A stretch of DNA of 64,000 nt from the NCBI GenBank assembly GCA_934047225.1, contig OW203987.1, positions 1,267,501 through 1,331,500 of the forward strand, given 5' to 3'. The stretch is from Ypsolopha sequella. Lineage: Eukaryota > Arthropoda > Insecta > Lepidoptera > Ypsolophidae. Of the stretch, positions 8,837-22,471 are shown piece by piece. The notes under the pieces were generated by a model that made no database searches, was not told where the DNA came from, and saw nothing but the letters and a program-made list of their open reading frames with translations. The translations under genes and the position numbers were made by a program. Position 1 is the first letter of the stretch. Each line of letters opens with the position of its first letter.

Positions 8837-11800
8837 GCTATAGTGAGACAGTTGGGCAAGTGAAGTTAGGTACGTCGACTATTAACTATAGTGAGACAGT
8901 TGGGCAAGTGAAGTTAGGTACGTCGACTATTAACTATAGTGACACAGTTGGGCAAGTGAAGTTAGGTACGTCGACTATTAACTATAGTGACACAGTTGGG
9001 CAAGTGAAGTTAGGTACGTCGACTATTAACTATAGTGAGACAGTTGGGCAAGTGAAGTTAGGTACGTCGACTATTAACTATAGTGACACAGTTGGGCAAG
9101 TGAAGTTAGGTACGTCGACTATTAACTATAGTGACACAGTTGGGCAAGTGAAGTTAGGTACGTCGACTATTAACTATAGTGAGACAGTTGGGCAAGTGAA
9201 GTTAGGTACGTCGACTATTAACTATAGTGACACAGTTGGGCAAGTGAAGTTAGGTACGTCGACTATTAACTATAGTGAGACAGTTGGGCAAGTGAAGTTA
9301 GGTACGTCGACTATTAACTATAGTGAGACAGTTGGGCAAGTGAAGTTAGGTACGTCGACTATTAACTATAGTGACACAGTTGGGCAAGTGAAGTTAGGTA
9401 CGTCGACTATTAACTATAGTGAGACAGTTGGGCAAGTGAAGTTAGGTACGTCGACTATTAACTATAGTGACACAGTTGGGCAAGTGAAGTTAGGTACGTC
9501 GACTATTAACTATAGTGACACAGTTGGGCAATGAAGTTAGGTACGTCGACTATTAACTATAGTGACACAGTTGGGCAAGTGAAGTTAGGTACGTCGACTA
9601 TTAACTATAGTGACACAGTTGGGCAAGTGAAGTTAGGTACGTCGACTATTAACTATAGTGAGACAGTTGGGCAAGTGAAGTTAGGTACGTCGACTATTAA
9701 CTATAGTGACACAGTTGGGCAAGTGAAGTTAGGTACGTCGACTATTAACTATAGTGACACAGTTGGGCAAGTGAAGTTAGGTACGTCGACTATTAACTAT
9801 AGTGACACAGTTGGGCAAGTGAAGTTAGGTACGTCGACTATTAACTATAGTGAGACAGTTGGGCAAGTGAAGTTAGGTACGTCGACTATTAACTATAGTG
9901 AGACAGTTGGGCAAGTGAAGTTAGGTACGTCGACTATTAACTATAATGAGACAGTTGGGCAAGTGAAGTTAGGTACGTCGACTATTAACTATAGTGAGAC
10001 AGTTGGGCAAGTGAAGTTAGGTACGTCGACTATTAACTATAGTGAGACAGTTGGGCAAGTGAAGTTAGGTACGTCGACTATTAACTATAGTGAGACAGTT
10101 GGGCAAGTGAAGTTAGGTACGTCGACTATTAACTATAATGAGACAGTTGGGCAAGTGAAGTTAGGTACGTCGACTATTAACTATAGTGACACAGTTGGGC
10201 AAGTGAAGTTAGGTACGTCGACTATTAACTATAGTGAGACAGTTGGGCAAGTGAAGTTAGGTACGTCGACTATTAACTATAGTGAGACAGTTGGGCAAGT
10301 GAAGTTAGGTACGTCGACTATTAACTATAGTGAGACAGTTGGGCAAGTGAAGTTAGGTACGTCGACTATTAACTATAGTGACACAGTTGGGCAAGTGAAG
10401 TTAGGTACGTCGACTATTAACTATAGTGAGACAGTTGGGCAAGTGAAGTTAGGTACGTCGACTATTAACTATAGTGAGACAGTTGGGCAAGTGAAGTTAG
10501 GTACGTCGACTATTAACTATAATGAGACAGTTGGGCAAGTGAAGTTAGGTACGTCGACTATTAACTATAGTGAGACAGTTGGGCAAGTGAAGTTAGGTAC
10601 GTCGACTATTAACTATAGTGAGACAGTTGGGCAAGTGAAGTTAGGTACGTCGACTATTAACTATAGTGAGACAGTTGGGCAAGTGAAGTTAGGTACGTCG
10701 ACTATTAACTATAATGAGACAGTTGGGCAAGTGAAGTTAGGTACGTCGACTATTAACTATAGTGACACAGTTGGGCAAGTGAAGTTAGGTACGTCGACTA
10801 TTAACTATAGTGAGACAGTTGGGCAAGTGAAGTTAGGTACGTCGACTATTAACTATAGTGAGACAGTTGGGCAAGTGAAGTTAGGTACGTCGACTATTAA
10901 CTATAGTGAGACAGTTGGGCAAGTGAAGTTAGGTACGTCGACTATTAACTATAGTGACACAGTTGGGCAAGTGAAGTTAGGTACGTCGACTATTAACTAT
11001 AGTGAGACAGTTGGGCAAGTGAAGTTAGGTACGTCGACTATTAACTATAGTGAGACAGTTGGGCAAGTGAAGTTAGGTACGTCGACTATTAACTATAATG
11101 AGACAGTTGGGCAAGTGAAGTTAGGTACGTCGACTATTAACTATAGTGAGACAGTTGGGCAAGTGAAGTTAGGTACGTCGACTATTAACTATAGTGAGAC
11201 AGTTGGGCAAGTGAAGTTAGGTACGTCGACTATTAACTATAGTGAGACAGTTGGGCAAGTGAAGTTAGGTACGTCGACTATTAACTATAGTGAGACAGTT
11301 GGGCAAGTGAAGTTAGGTACGTCGACTATTAACTATAGTGAGACAGTTGGGCAAGTGAAGTTAGGTACGTCGACTATTAACTATAATGAGACAGTTGGGC
11401 AAGTGAAGTTAGGTACGTCGACTATTAACTATAGTGACACAGTTGGGCAAGTGAAGTTAGGTACGTCGACTATTAACTATAGTGAGACAGTTGGGCAAGT
11501 GAAGTTAGGTACGTCGACTATTAACTATAGTGAGACAGTTGGGCAAGTGAAGTTAGGTACGTCGACTATTAACTATAGTGAGACAGTTGGGCAAGTGAAG
11601 TTAGGTACGTCGACTATTAACTATAATGAGACAGTTGGGCAAGTGAAGTTAGGTACGTCGACTATTAACTATAGTGACACAGTTGGGCAAGTGAAGTTAG
11701 GTACGTCGACTATTAACTATAGTGAGACAGTTGGGCAAGTGAAGTTAGGTACGTCGACTATTAACTATAGTGAGACAGTTGGGCAAGTGAAGTTAGGTAC

Positions 11801-14800
11801 GTCGACTATTAACTATAGTGACACAGTTGGGCAAGTGAAGTTAGGTACGTCGACTATTAACTATAGTGAGACAGTTGGGCAAGTGAAGTTAGGTACGTCG
11901 ACTATTAACTATAGTGAGACAGTTGGGCAAGTGAAGTTAGGTACGTCGACTATTAACTATAGTGAGACAGTTGGGCAAGTGAAGTTAGGTACGTCGACTA
12001 TTAACTATAGTGAGACAGTTGGGCAAGTGAAGTTAGGTACGTCGACTATTAACTATAGTGACACAGTTGGGCAAGTGAAGTTAGGTACGTCGACTATTAA
12101 CTATAGTGAGACAGTTGGGCAAGTGAAGTTAGGTACGTCGACTATTAACTATAGTGAGACAGTTGGGCAAGTGAAGTTAGGTACGTCGACTATTAACTAT
12201 AGTGAGACAGTTGGGCAAGTGAAGTTAGGTACGTCGACTATTAACTATAGTGAGACAGTTGGGCAAGTGAAGTTAGGTACGTCGACTATTAACTATAGTG
12301 AGACAGTTGGGCAAGTGAAGTTAGGTACGTCGACTATTAACTATAGTGAGACAGTTGGGCAAGTGAAGTTAGGTACGTCGACTATTAACTATAGTGAGAC
12401 AGTTGGGCAAGTGAAGTTAGGTACGTCGACTATTAACTATAGTGAGACAGTTGGGCAAGTGAAGTTAGGTACGTCGACTATTAACTATAGTGAGACAGTT
12501 GGGCAAGTGAAGTTAGGTACGTCGACTATTAACTATAGTGAGACAGTTGGGCAAGTGAAGTTAGGTACGTCGACTATTAACTATAGTGAGACAGTTGGGC
12601 AAGTGAAGTTAGGTACGTCGACTATTAACTATAGTGAGACAGTTGGGCAAGTGAAGTTAGGTACGTCGACTATTAACTATAGTGAGACAGTTGGGCAAGT
12701 GAAGTTAGGTACGTCGACTATTAACTATAGTGAGACAGTTGGGCAAGTGAAGTTAGGTACGTCGACTATTAACTATAGTGAGACAGTTGGGCAAGTGAAG
12801 TTAGGTACGTCGACTATTAACTATAGTGACACAGTTGGGCAAGTGAAGTTAGGTACGTCGACTATTAACTATAGTGAGACAGTTGGGCAAGTGAAGTTAG
12901 GTACGTCGACTATTAACTATAGTGAGACAGTTGGGCAAGTGAAGTTAGGTACGTCGACTATTAACTATAGTGAGACAGTTGGGCAAGTGAAGTTAGGTAC
13001 GTCGACTATTAACTATAGTGAGACAGTTGGGCAAGTGAAGTTAGGTACGTCGACTATTAACTATAGTGAGACAGTTGGGCAAGTGAAGTTAGGTACGTCG
13101 ACTATTAACTATAGTGAGACAGTTGGGCAAGTGAAGTTAGGTACGTCGACTATTAACTATAGTGAGACAGTTGGGCAAGTGAAGTTAGGTACGTCGACTA
13201 TTAACTATAGTGAGACAGTTGGGCAAGTGAAGTTAGGTACGTCGACTATTAACTATAGTGACACAGTTGGGCAAGTGAAGTTAGGTACGTCGACTATTAA
13301 CTATAGTGAGACAGTTGGGCAAGTGAAGTTAGGTACGTCGACTATTAACTATAGTGAGACAGTTGGGCAAGTGAAGTTAGGTACGTCGACTATTAACTAT
13401 AGTGAGACAGTTGGGCAAGTGAAGTTAGGTACGTCGACTATTAACTATAGTGACACAGTTGGGCAAGTGAAGTTAGGTACGTCGACTATTAACTATAGTG
13501 AGACAGTTGGGCAAGTGAAGTTAGGTACGTCGACTATTAACTATAGTGAGACAGTTGGGCAAGTGAAGTTAGGTACGTCGACTATTAACTATAGTGAGAC
13601 AGTTGGGCAAGTGAAGTTAGGTACGTCGACTATTAACTATAGTGACACAGTTGGGCAAGTGAAGTTAGGTACGTCGACTATTAACTATAGTGACACAGTT
13701 GGGCAAGTGAAGTTAGGTACGTCGACTATTAACTATAGTGAGACAGTTGGGCAAGTGAAGTTAGGTACGTCGACTATTAACTATAGTGAGACAGTTGGGC
13801 AAGTGAAGTTAGGTACGTCGACTATTAACTATAGTGAGACAGTTGGGCAAGTGAAGTTAGGTACGTCGACTATTAACTATAGTGACACAGTTGGGCAAGT
13901 GAAGTTAGGTACGTCGACTATTAACTATAGTGAGACAGTTGGGCAAGTGAAGTTAGGTACGTCGACTATTAACTATAGTGAGACAGTTGGGCAAGTGAAG
14001 TTAGGTACGTCGACTATTAACTATAGTGAGACAGTTGGGCAAGTGAAGTTAGGTACGTCGACTATTAACTATAGTGAGACAGTTGGGCAAGTGAAGTTAG
14101 GTACGTCGACTATTAACTATAGTGAGACAGTTGGGCAAGTGAAGTTAGGTACGTCGACTATTAACTATAGTGACACAGTTGGGCAAGTGAAGTTAGGTAC
14201 GTCGACTATTAACTATAGTGAGACAGTTGGGCAAGTGAAGTTAGGTACGTCGACTATTAACTATAGTGAGACAGTTGGGCAAGTGAAGTTAGGTACGTCG
14301 ACTATTAACTATAGTGAGACAGTTGGGCAAGTGAAGTTAGGTACGTCGACTATTAACTATAGTGACACAGTTGGGCAAGTGAAGTTAGGTACGTCGACTA
14401 TTAACTATAGTGAGACAGTTGGGCAAGTGAAGTTAGGTACGTCGACTATTAACTATAGTGACACAGTTGGGCAAGTGAAGTTAGGTACGTCGACTATTAA
14501 CTATAGTGAGACAGTTGGGCAAGTGAAGTTAGGTACGTCGACTATTAACTATAGTGAGACAGTTGGGCAAGTGAAGTTAGGTACGTCGACTATTAACTAT
14601 AGTGAGACAGTTGGGCAAGTGAAGTTAGGTACGTCGACTATTAACTATAGTGACACAGTTGGGCAAGTGAAGTTAGGTACGTCGACTATTAACTATAGTG
14701 AGACAGTTGGGCAAGTGAAGTTAGGTACGTCGACTATTAACTATAGTGACACAGTTGGGCAAGTGAAGTTAGGTACGTCGACTATTAACTATAGTGAGAC

Positions 14801-15796
14801 AGTTGGGCAAGTGAAGTTAGGTACGTCGACTATTAACTATAGTGAGACAGTTGGGCAAGTGAAGTTAGGTACGTCGACTATTAACTATAGTGAGACAGTT
14901 GGGCAAGTGAAGTTAGGTACGTCGACTATTAACTATAGTGACACAGTTGGGCAAGTGAAGTTAGGTACGTCGACTATTAACTATAGTGAGACAGTTGGGC
15001 AAGTGAAGTTAGGTACGTCGACTATTAACTATAGTGAGACAGTTGGGCAAGTGAAGTTAGGTACGTCGACTATTAACTATAGTGAGACAGTTGGGCAAGT
15101 GAAGTTAGGTACGTCGACTATTAACTATAGTGACACAGTTGGGCAAGTGAAGTTAGGTACGTCGACTATTAACTATAGTGACACAGTTGGGCAAGTGAAG
15201 TTAGGTACGTCGACTATTAACTATAGTGACACAGTTGGGCAAGTGAAGTTAGGTACGTCGACTATTAACTATAGTGAGACAGTTGGGCCAGTGAAGTTAG
15301 GTACGTCGACTATTAACTATAGTGAGACAGTTGGGCAAGTGAAGTTAGGTACGTCGACTATTAACTATAGTGACACAGTTGGGCAAGTGAAGTTAGGTAC
15401 GTCGACTATTAACTATAGTGACACAGTTGGGCAAGTGAAGTTAGGTACGTCGACTATTAACTATAGTGACACAGTTGGGCAAGTGAAGTTAGGTACGTCG
15501 ACTATTAACTATAGTGACACAGTTGGGCAAGTGAAGTTAGGTACGTCGACTATTAACTATAGTGACACAGTTGGGCAAGTGAAGTTAGGTACGTCGACTA
15601 TTAACTATAGTGACACAGTTGGGCAAGTGAAGTTAGGTACGTCGACTATTAACTATAGTGACACAGTTGGGCAAGTGAAGTTAGGTACGTCGACTATTAA
15701 CTATAGTGACACAGTTGGGCAAGTGAAGTTAGGTACGTCGACTATTAACTATAGTGACACAGTTGGGCAAGTGAAGTTAGGTTCGTCGACTATTAA
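8837..15796. repeat. 48-bp satellite, 144 complete units, with higher-order structure
   Basis: From the first gtgaagttaggtacgtcgac at 8860 to the last at 15771 there are 144 complete units (14 before and 130 after a single-base deletion at 9530), plus a partial unit at each end. Variation is almost confined to two sites: gtgag/gtgac, and rare agtgag to aatgag. The aatgag units at 9945, 10137, 10521, 10713 and 11097 recur at 576-bp spacing, giving a 12-unit higher-order repeat; a two-unit expansion moves the next to 11385. The last nine units are all gtgac type. One frame stays open because 48 is divisible by three and no stop occurs in it. Confidence 0.98.
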
Positions 15797-17657
15797 GCGG
15801 GTTGTCTATATATCATATATCGTAAAACATCTATAAATAAAATAAAGTACTTCTATTTATTAATTCTGATAACAATATCAAGAACATGAGTCAGTACGTA
15901 TCTACAAAATTATTTCTTTAATAATAAATACAAAATGAAAAGAACGTAAAACACGTTAATATCCAGTAACGGGGGCACAATGAGAGCCATTAATGTCACA
16001 GACTACATACGTAAATAAATAAATATATCCAGCCGGCATCACCTTCACACCTCCGTCATTCGAATAGGCTTCTTCTTAAAGAAATTTAAGGTATTGTGCT
16101 CTTTAACAAAGTCAAACAACCCATTACATTCGCATGCATTCGTTGTTATTCCGAATACTTTGCCCTGGGCGAATATACCTCGCCCTAGCCAGCAGCGGGC
16201 CAGTTCCGCCCTAGTCGCTCGGCTACCCCCCGTACGCTCCTGTTGTACCTGCCGGCGTGGGGGGGGGACGCCTCACCGCGTCGGATCATTGACTTACTTC
16301 ACTGATTACAGCTCCATGATATATACTCTGTCTCCATTCATACTGTCTCACTGAATATATATAATTAATACAACATTGTGAATGCTGAATGACGGCAGAT
16401 TGAGGAGGTGTTTACATTATACCTAACGTATATATTGTAAAGACGTCCGTGAACTTTTTTTCGCTACGCGACGCCGACGTGGAATTGGCAATTGCTATCA
16501 GAATCATAAAAGATTGAACAATTCGGTGGCAACTTGAACTTTGCATTGTCACTAATATTTTGGAAATATGATGGACATATTTGCAATATTTTGATCGAAC
16601 AATATTCATTTCGTATTATTAAAGATCACGCATGACCTTTTATGCACTTTTGAAATACTACCAAATAAAAAAGTTACTACCTACTATAAGAATATTGAGA
16701 AATAAATACTCTAATAATAAATATATGTGGAATGCAAACAATAATAAATCGTAAACAAAGGTTTCTCCAAAGTATGACGTAGTTCTATAAATAAAAACAG
16801 AATCATTCGTGTGCCCGACTGTTGCTAATTGCTCTGATATCATCACGCCCACGCGGGCCGGGGCCAGGCAGACGTATAGCATTCATACAGAGATCCTAAT
16901 TAATAATTGTTGTAAATGAAACTAAATGATGCGGGATACCAATGACGTCACTAATATTCTCGAACATTAGTCATCAGCTGATCATAACGAACCCACAATC
17001 TGGGGTATCACATGATAAAATTCCGAGTAGGAAAATCGAAATGAAATAAACAACATATTACCGCACCAATTCACTCGAACAAATCTTACATTGCTTTAGA
17101 AATCCCCAAGCAACGCACAGTGATTCTCACAAGACAAACGTACAAAGTTCCAGACGAGCAGTGTGCTGAGTCAATAACCACGACGACACAAGGTCGAGCA
17201 AGGCCGTCGTCGGCGCGCGCGCACCTCGCTGCTGTATCACCGGTGAAAGGAGCTGCTGCAAACTCCGTCTCCAGTCATGCAGCTCTTAATGTACGTACAT
17301 AAAGCTGATAGTCGCTTAACTCAGCTACCCGGCTGTAGCTGCGCAACACTCTCCCCAAGAACCGCGTCGTGTTATTGCTAAACCATTATGTGAACATGAC
17401 CACTGCAATACTGCATTTTTATGTAACTTATGTGAATAATAACTACTTTATGCTTTATAAATATATAAAGTCACCAAGTTTTCCACGAATATAACCTGTT
17501 ATGGAATAGCAAATAGCGAGAGATGTTTGTATATAAACGTGGTTTTCCATTTTTAACTAAATCTAATTCATCATGGAACGTTGTGATAAATTATACAAAT
17601 AAACAAAATGAAACATATAATTATATCTACACACAAGTCAAAGTAAGTAACAATATA
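15797..17657. other. No gene seen
   Basis: Mixed AT-rich sequence with a GC-rich patch at 16150-16290 that includes a nine-G run (16260-16268), and another at 17180-17290. Short open frames here show no recognisable domain, coding bias or splice context. A CRE-like tgacgtca occurs at 16944-16951. Confidence 0.4.
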
Positions 17658-18028
17658 CAGGGTGCTTGGTAATTCGACCTATTCCTTTAAAGGGGTTATA
17701 CTAGGGATCATTTCCAACAAATAATGCCTATCAGCTAGGGGTCGCAAATGATAATTTTTTTTCAAGTAAAACACGTCAATATTTCAAAAATATATTTCAA
17801 ACAATGTTTTCAACGAGATTTGCGTGGCGCCTATTTTATATATTTTTTTTCATGCGTTTTTCTTGCTAGCCAGTGCGATCATTTTAACCCTAGAGTGGTC
17901 GCGTACAAGACCTTAAAACAAATCAAATCTGTTACAGTGATTCTTTCGACGCTCAGTGTAGTTGAAGACCGTGCGGTTGAGGCATAGGAGATATGTAGCT
18001 ATAATAATAAGCTTCACAATTCCTAATA
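17658..18028. other. Possible element terminus before mariner; otherwise nothing
   Basis: The motif acagggtgcttggtaattcg at 17658 resembles the start of repeat families common in insects. No matching inverted end was found, so it is only a hint. The mariner target TA is at 18027-18028. Confidence 0.3.
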
Positions 18029-19325
18029 CGAGGGTGAATCCAAAAGTTCTAAGCCCGACCGTGAAAATGAAAGAAAAGTGGGTTCAAAATTATTTTTATT
18101 TTTCGACATAGTCTCCATCTAGATCAACACACTTCTTCCACCTGACCTGCAACCAGTTTATACCCTCGAAAAAAAATATTCCGGAAGGTCGTCAAAATAG
18201 TCATTAACTGCGACTATCACTTCTTCTCTAGTCGAATATTTAGATCCCACCAAGTGTTTTTTTAAATTTGGAAAGAGATGATAGTCAGAGGGGGCTAAAT
18301 CCGGCCAATAAGGTGGGTGAGGCAGCAACTCGTAACCACATTCATGGATCACAGCCATCGTTTCAACCGAAGTGTGAACTCGTGCATTGTCTTGATGAAA
18401 CAAAACTCTCTTACGCAACATCCCCGGCCGTTTTTCTTTTATTTCTTCGCGAAGTTTTCGTAATAGGTTACAATAATAGCGTGAATTTATAGTTTCACCT
18501 TTAGGTAAATAATCCAATAAAATAACTCCCTTCGAATCCCAAAAAACAGATGCCATGACTTTGTTGGCTGACAAAACGCACTTGGCCTTTTTCGGCGTGG
18601 GTGAGCCAGATCTTTTCTGTTTGGATTGCTGTTTTGTTTCAGGAGTATGGTGATGAACCCAGCTTTCATCCATGGTAACAAAACGAGACATAAAATCCTC
18701 AGCATCTGCCTCAAAAAGTTCCAAACAGTCACGCGAAATTGTGAATCGAACTCGTTTTTGGTCAGCTGAAAGCAATCTTGGGACCCAGCGAGCAGAAACC
18801 TTACGGAACCCCAATTCTACAGTTATAATGTTTTGCACTCGGCCATAACTGATGCCTGTGATCTCAGCTATCCTACTAATGGTCAATCGTCGGTCTCCTA
18901 GGATGAGATCACAAATTTTGTCAGTGTTTTCTTTAGTGGTAGACGTTGAAGGCCTTCCGCTCCTTGGGTCATCTTCAATGGTCTCCCGACCGCGTTTAAA
19001 TTCAGCTACCCACTTTTTGACAGTGGAATACGATGGAGCAGATTCCCCTAATGTTGTTTCCATTACATATCTTCATGAATCTCTTTAGGTGAAAGACCTT
19101 TTTTATTGAGGTACTTAATCACAGCACGGTGTTAAATTTTCTTGTTGTGAAAAATCCCGTCAGACTGCGTTAAACAAAATATCACCAAAAAAATAATAGC
19201 TTGCAGTATCGAACTTCAACTTCACACAATCAATCACGAAAAAACATACTAACAAATTACGGTAGATTTACAAAGATTTGATACCTCTTTGTAGGTCGGG
19301 CTTAGAACTTTTGGATTCACCCTCG
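18029..19325 (-). mobile_element. mariner transposon, TA target duplication, 1297 bp
   Basis: Termini 18029-18060 and 19294-19325 are perfect 32-bp inverted repeats (cgagggtgaatccaaaagtt...), flanked by TA on both sides (18027-18028 and 19326-19327). The length is typical of mariner. The single gene runs on the minus strand and is broken near both of its ends, so the copy is non-autonomous now, although its ends would still be substrates. Confidence 0.97.
18158..19063 (-). pseudogene. mariner transposase (DD34D), inactivated
   Basis: 301 residues remain open. The catalytic triad is present: D132 (VTMDESW), D225 (FHQDNARVH) and D260 (LAPSDYHLF), with exactly 34 residues between the last two, as in mariner. 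The Met used here is internal to the family protein. Upstream, at 19064-19130 on the minus strand, typical N-terminal sequence (RAVIKYLNKKGLSPKEIHED) lies in another frame, separated by a one-base indel and a stop. A further stop replaces a residue about two codons upstream of RAV. At the C-terminus a run of T (A on plus, about 18169-18176) shifts the frame so that the usual ending lies out of frame and translation stops at 18158. At least three lesions, so no functional enzyme. Confidence 0.93.
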
Positions 19326-19775
19326 TAACTATAAGTAAGTCAGACAGTGTGATTGTTAATAACCAAATAAGAGGTAATTTTGTTATTTTTTTTTTGTAAA
19401 CCAGAGGAGGTATATATTTTGTTTGTTACGATTTTTTTTAAGAAATAGCTTCAATTTAAACATTTAAGACTGAATAATAAATAATAAGGATACAACTTTT
19501 TTTTTGTTACTTATAAATTGGCCTACATTATGTAATCCACGCGACCACAAACGCTTCTATATACAGCGCGACTACTGTAGGGTTAAAAAGAAAAACAATT
19601 TTTGTGTCAATTTTAAGCGTCTTGCCTCAAATAATAAGGTCTTGTCCCAAAAAACAAGGTCTTGTCCCAAAAAACAAAGAAAGGAGCCTTTCGATTTTCA
19701 AATTTACCAATCGCATTTACCTCCCGCGTTGTTTTCAGAATATTAGTGATGAGATAGTTATTTGTGCAACAAGGG
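19326..19775. other. No gene seen; small tandem duplication
   Basis: Contains two adjacent copies of aaggtcttgtcccaaaaaac (19636-19675). Short open frames over it are artefacts of that duplication. Confidence 0.4.
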
Positions 19776-19902
19776 AGCAAAGTTAGTTTTTGTTTCGAGT
19801 GCTAAGTTTGAATCCCGAGCAAGCGAAGGATTCAATAAGATTCTAAGTTAGCATTCTGAGCGTGGTGAAGGATTCAAAGCACAAGAAACAAATCACTTTG
19901 CT
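19776..19902. repeat. Small foldback repeat
   Basis: The ends agcaaagttagtttttgttt (19776) and aagaaacaaatcactttgct (ending 19902) are imperfect inverted repeats, with gtgct/agcac at the inner edge. The interior holds two diverged aaggattcaa segments. Probably a short non-autonomous element. Confidence 0.5.
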
Positions 19903-21730
19903 CACGGGTGACACTTTCGACTTTTTACGTCACTAGCGAGAAAATGCAAGAAAAACAACATTATTTTTAACGAATTATCACACTCGTATCATTGTGATAT
20001 CTATTATCTATGGCCGCCATTGAAAGAGGCGGTATAACAAGTTTCCACTTACACAATTTACGGTTGTATTTCTGATACAACTCGCTGCCTTTTAATTTTA
20101 GGTATGAAAATAATGATGACAAGGTCGAAAGAACAAGTATTTAGATCCGTAAAATAGAAAACACAACAATAAAAAAAAATTGTCAATCCAATTCGCAGTG
20201 TTCTGAATTGAAAACACCCTTCACTGAGTGAGCAAAACCACTCATTTTAAGCAACAAAGATGTGCTTTTTGAGCTAGTGAGGTGAAAAAGTATTTTTTTA
20301 CTACCTTTATGAAAAAGTTCCATTTAATACTCGAAATTAGTTTTGAAAATCGAACTTACCGGGCCCCGTTGCGGAATGAATATCAGGTCAGTTTGAAATA
20401 TCGTATTGAAATATCATTTATTGCAAAATTAGGTTCTTTTTGACGTTTGTCTTAATTTCATGCTAAATTGGGTTCTTTTTGACGTCCTTAGTTTGTCTTT
20501 ACAATCGAAGTTCCCCGCGTTCCGATTCAAGACATAATCGATTATATCGCGTCTGACACTCTTTTTTCGCAAAATGATACTGGCCACAAATAAAAGCCGC
20601 CGGCCGAAGCCTGAAAAAAAAGGTAAAAACCACGCCGCGCTTTGCAAAGTCATAAAATACATTAAATTTGAAAGGAAAAATTAAATATTTAAATACATAA
20701 ATCAGGTAGTAGAAAAAGTATCGTTCGCAATGAGTAAAAATGGGTTTTCTTGCCTTCGGGATGTAAGCTTTCGACGTTCGCCTTAACTAGCTTCATTCCT
20801 CGGGTAAGAAAATCCGCCATTTTATACTCGTCACGAAATATACTACGTACCCGCCAAACCCGATTATACTTAAGTAGTTCTGGGTTGTTATAAAAAAATA
20901 ACCACGCAGGTTGTGTAGGCGGTCGCGCAATACCGAACGTACCGGCTCACTTCTGCGCTGAAGGATTTGACATTTGTCCTAAAATCGAGTTTGCCGGTAT
21001 TATAACATTTATATAAAGTTAGTGCATGTGTCGAAGTTTGATTGTAGTATCAGCTGTTTTAGAAAACCGCTTGCTTTTTTACAAAATAGCTCCGTTATAT
21101 AAAACAGGCCAAATCTCGGTGGGACGACGAGAGAAGCGAGAAGGACCGTGAAAATAAGGAGCCGAGCGAAGGGGAGCGGAGCGAGGCGACTCCTGTAGTT
21201 TTTAACAAAATTTACAATCCAACGTTTCATTTGACGCTGTTTTACAAAACCACTAAACGTTGATCCGCTGCATTGAATAACGCAAAACGTTTATACAATC
21301 CTGCGTGTTAATGTTTAGCGGTTATACATAACGGAGTTGTTTTGTAAAACCGCCAATTTTACAATCCATCTGCGACACACTCGTATAAACTGATAAATAA
21401 ACAACAGTTAGCGTCTCGGCGCAGACAGACAGAGCACATCTGCTGCAGGACCCTTGTTGTGAACTTTACAGCTGACCCACGACGTAAGTGAGAAGAAAAT
21501 TATATTCATTAGGGATTAGAGGTTGTTTGTGAACTTCGTTATTTGGTACCTCGTATTACTAAAACGGCTGAACCAATTTGATTTTTTTTTTTTTTTTTGA
21601 AAATCTTGATGTCGTCGTTCCGGGCATTAGAGACGAAAATTATAATCTGTGTTTTTAAAAATCCTCGGAACGGTAAGAGATAGGGAAATGGTATCAAATT
21701 AATAATTAAATCAAAATACGAAATACAAGT
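19903..21730. other. No gene seen
   Basis: Non-coding. The segment 21130-21200 is rich in gcgaggcgac/gagcgg motifs that reappear around 51120-51150, suggesting a dispersed repeat. A T-run is present at 21582-21599. Confidence 0.35.
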
Positions 21731-21734
21731 AAAA

Positions 21735-22217
21735 AAGACTCGGGCCCTCAGGGTTCCGTATATACCGTTAAAACATAAACTTATTGCATACTACACTACC
21801 GTGTTCCAACAACTTAACTTGACACTTGCGATCTACTCAAATCTATGTATCTAAATAGTCTAATTAAGTTGGTCAATTATAAATTATTAAATAATTTAAA
21901 TAGGTGATTTTTTATTTTTCTCTATAAGAGTTACCTGTGAATGAAATTTCAAGTTTCCAAGTCAGCTAAAACGGTTGTGCGCATTATTCACAAAATGTCC
22001 AGCTCGGTCAAAATGTCTAATTCGCACATGGTGAGGTTTTTTACAAAACCATGGGGCCGTAGACTTCTATGGGAGGTTTTAGTTTCAACTTGATATCTCT
22101 CAAGGGGCCCGAACAAAAAGGTCTCGACAGAGAGGCAGACAGACAACAAAGTAATCCTATAAGCCTTATAGGACAAGGGTTCCGTTTTTTTTATCATTTT
22201 GACTTGCGGAACCTTAA
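21735..22217. repeat. Degenerate interspersed repeat of the gggttccgta family
   Basis: Bounded by cagggttccgtatataccg near 21749 and aagggttccgtttttt near 22177. The interior contains acagacagacaacaaagtaa-like text. The same motifs occur in the TIR element at 53380-54547. Boundaries are approximate. Confidence 0.4.
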
Positions 22218-22471
22218 AAAAACAAATGACAAATTCAGAAAGTCATCGAAATGCCAAAAGATTATGTGCTCCGATCGAATTATAAATTTATATTAATTTG
22301 ATTCTACGTGTTTTTTGTATAATGATCTCCGCAGACTTCTTTGTCTCCTCAGAACCAGCTTCAGCGCCAGACACACTCACTGACGAGAAGCTCAATTAAA
22401 GTGGAATCAAGATACGAGATAATGTTAGGTCGTTCACATTAGAAACGTCTTTGAGTTTCATGCGTTCGTTA

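Noticed and set aside
9531..15836. 2101-codon open frame over the 48-bp array
   Set aside because: Period is a multiple of three, so any stop-free unit gives a giant frame. All common variants change the amino acid (E/D, S/N) and none are synonymous, the reverse of a protein under selection; a one-base deletion breaks the frame at 9530.
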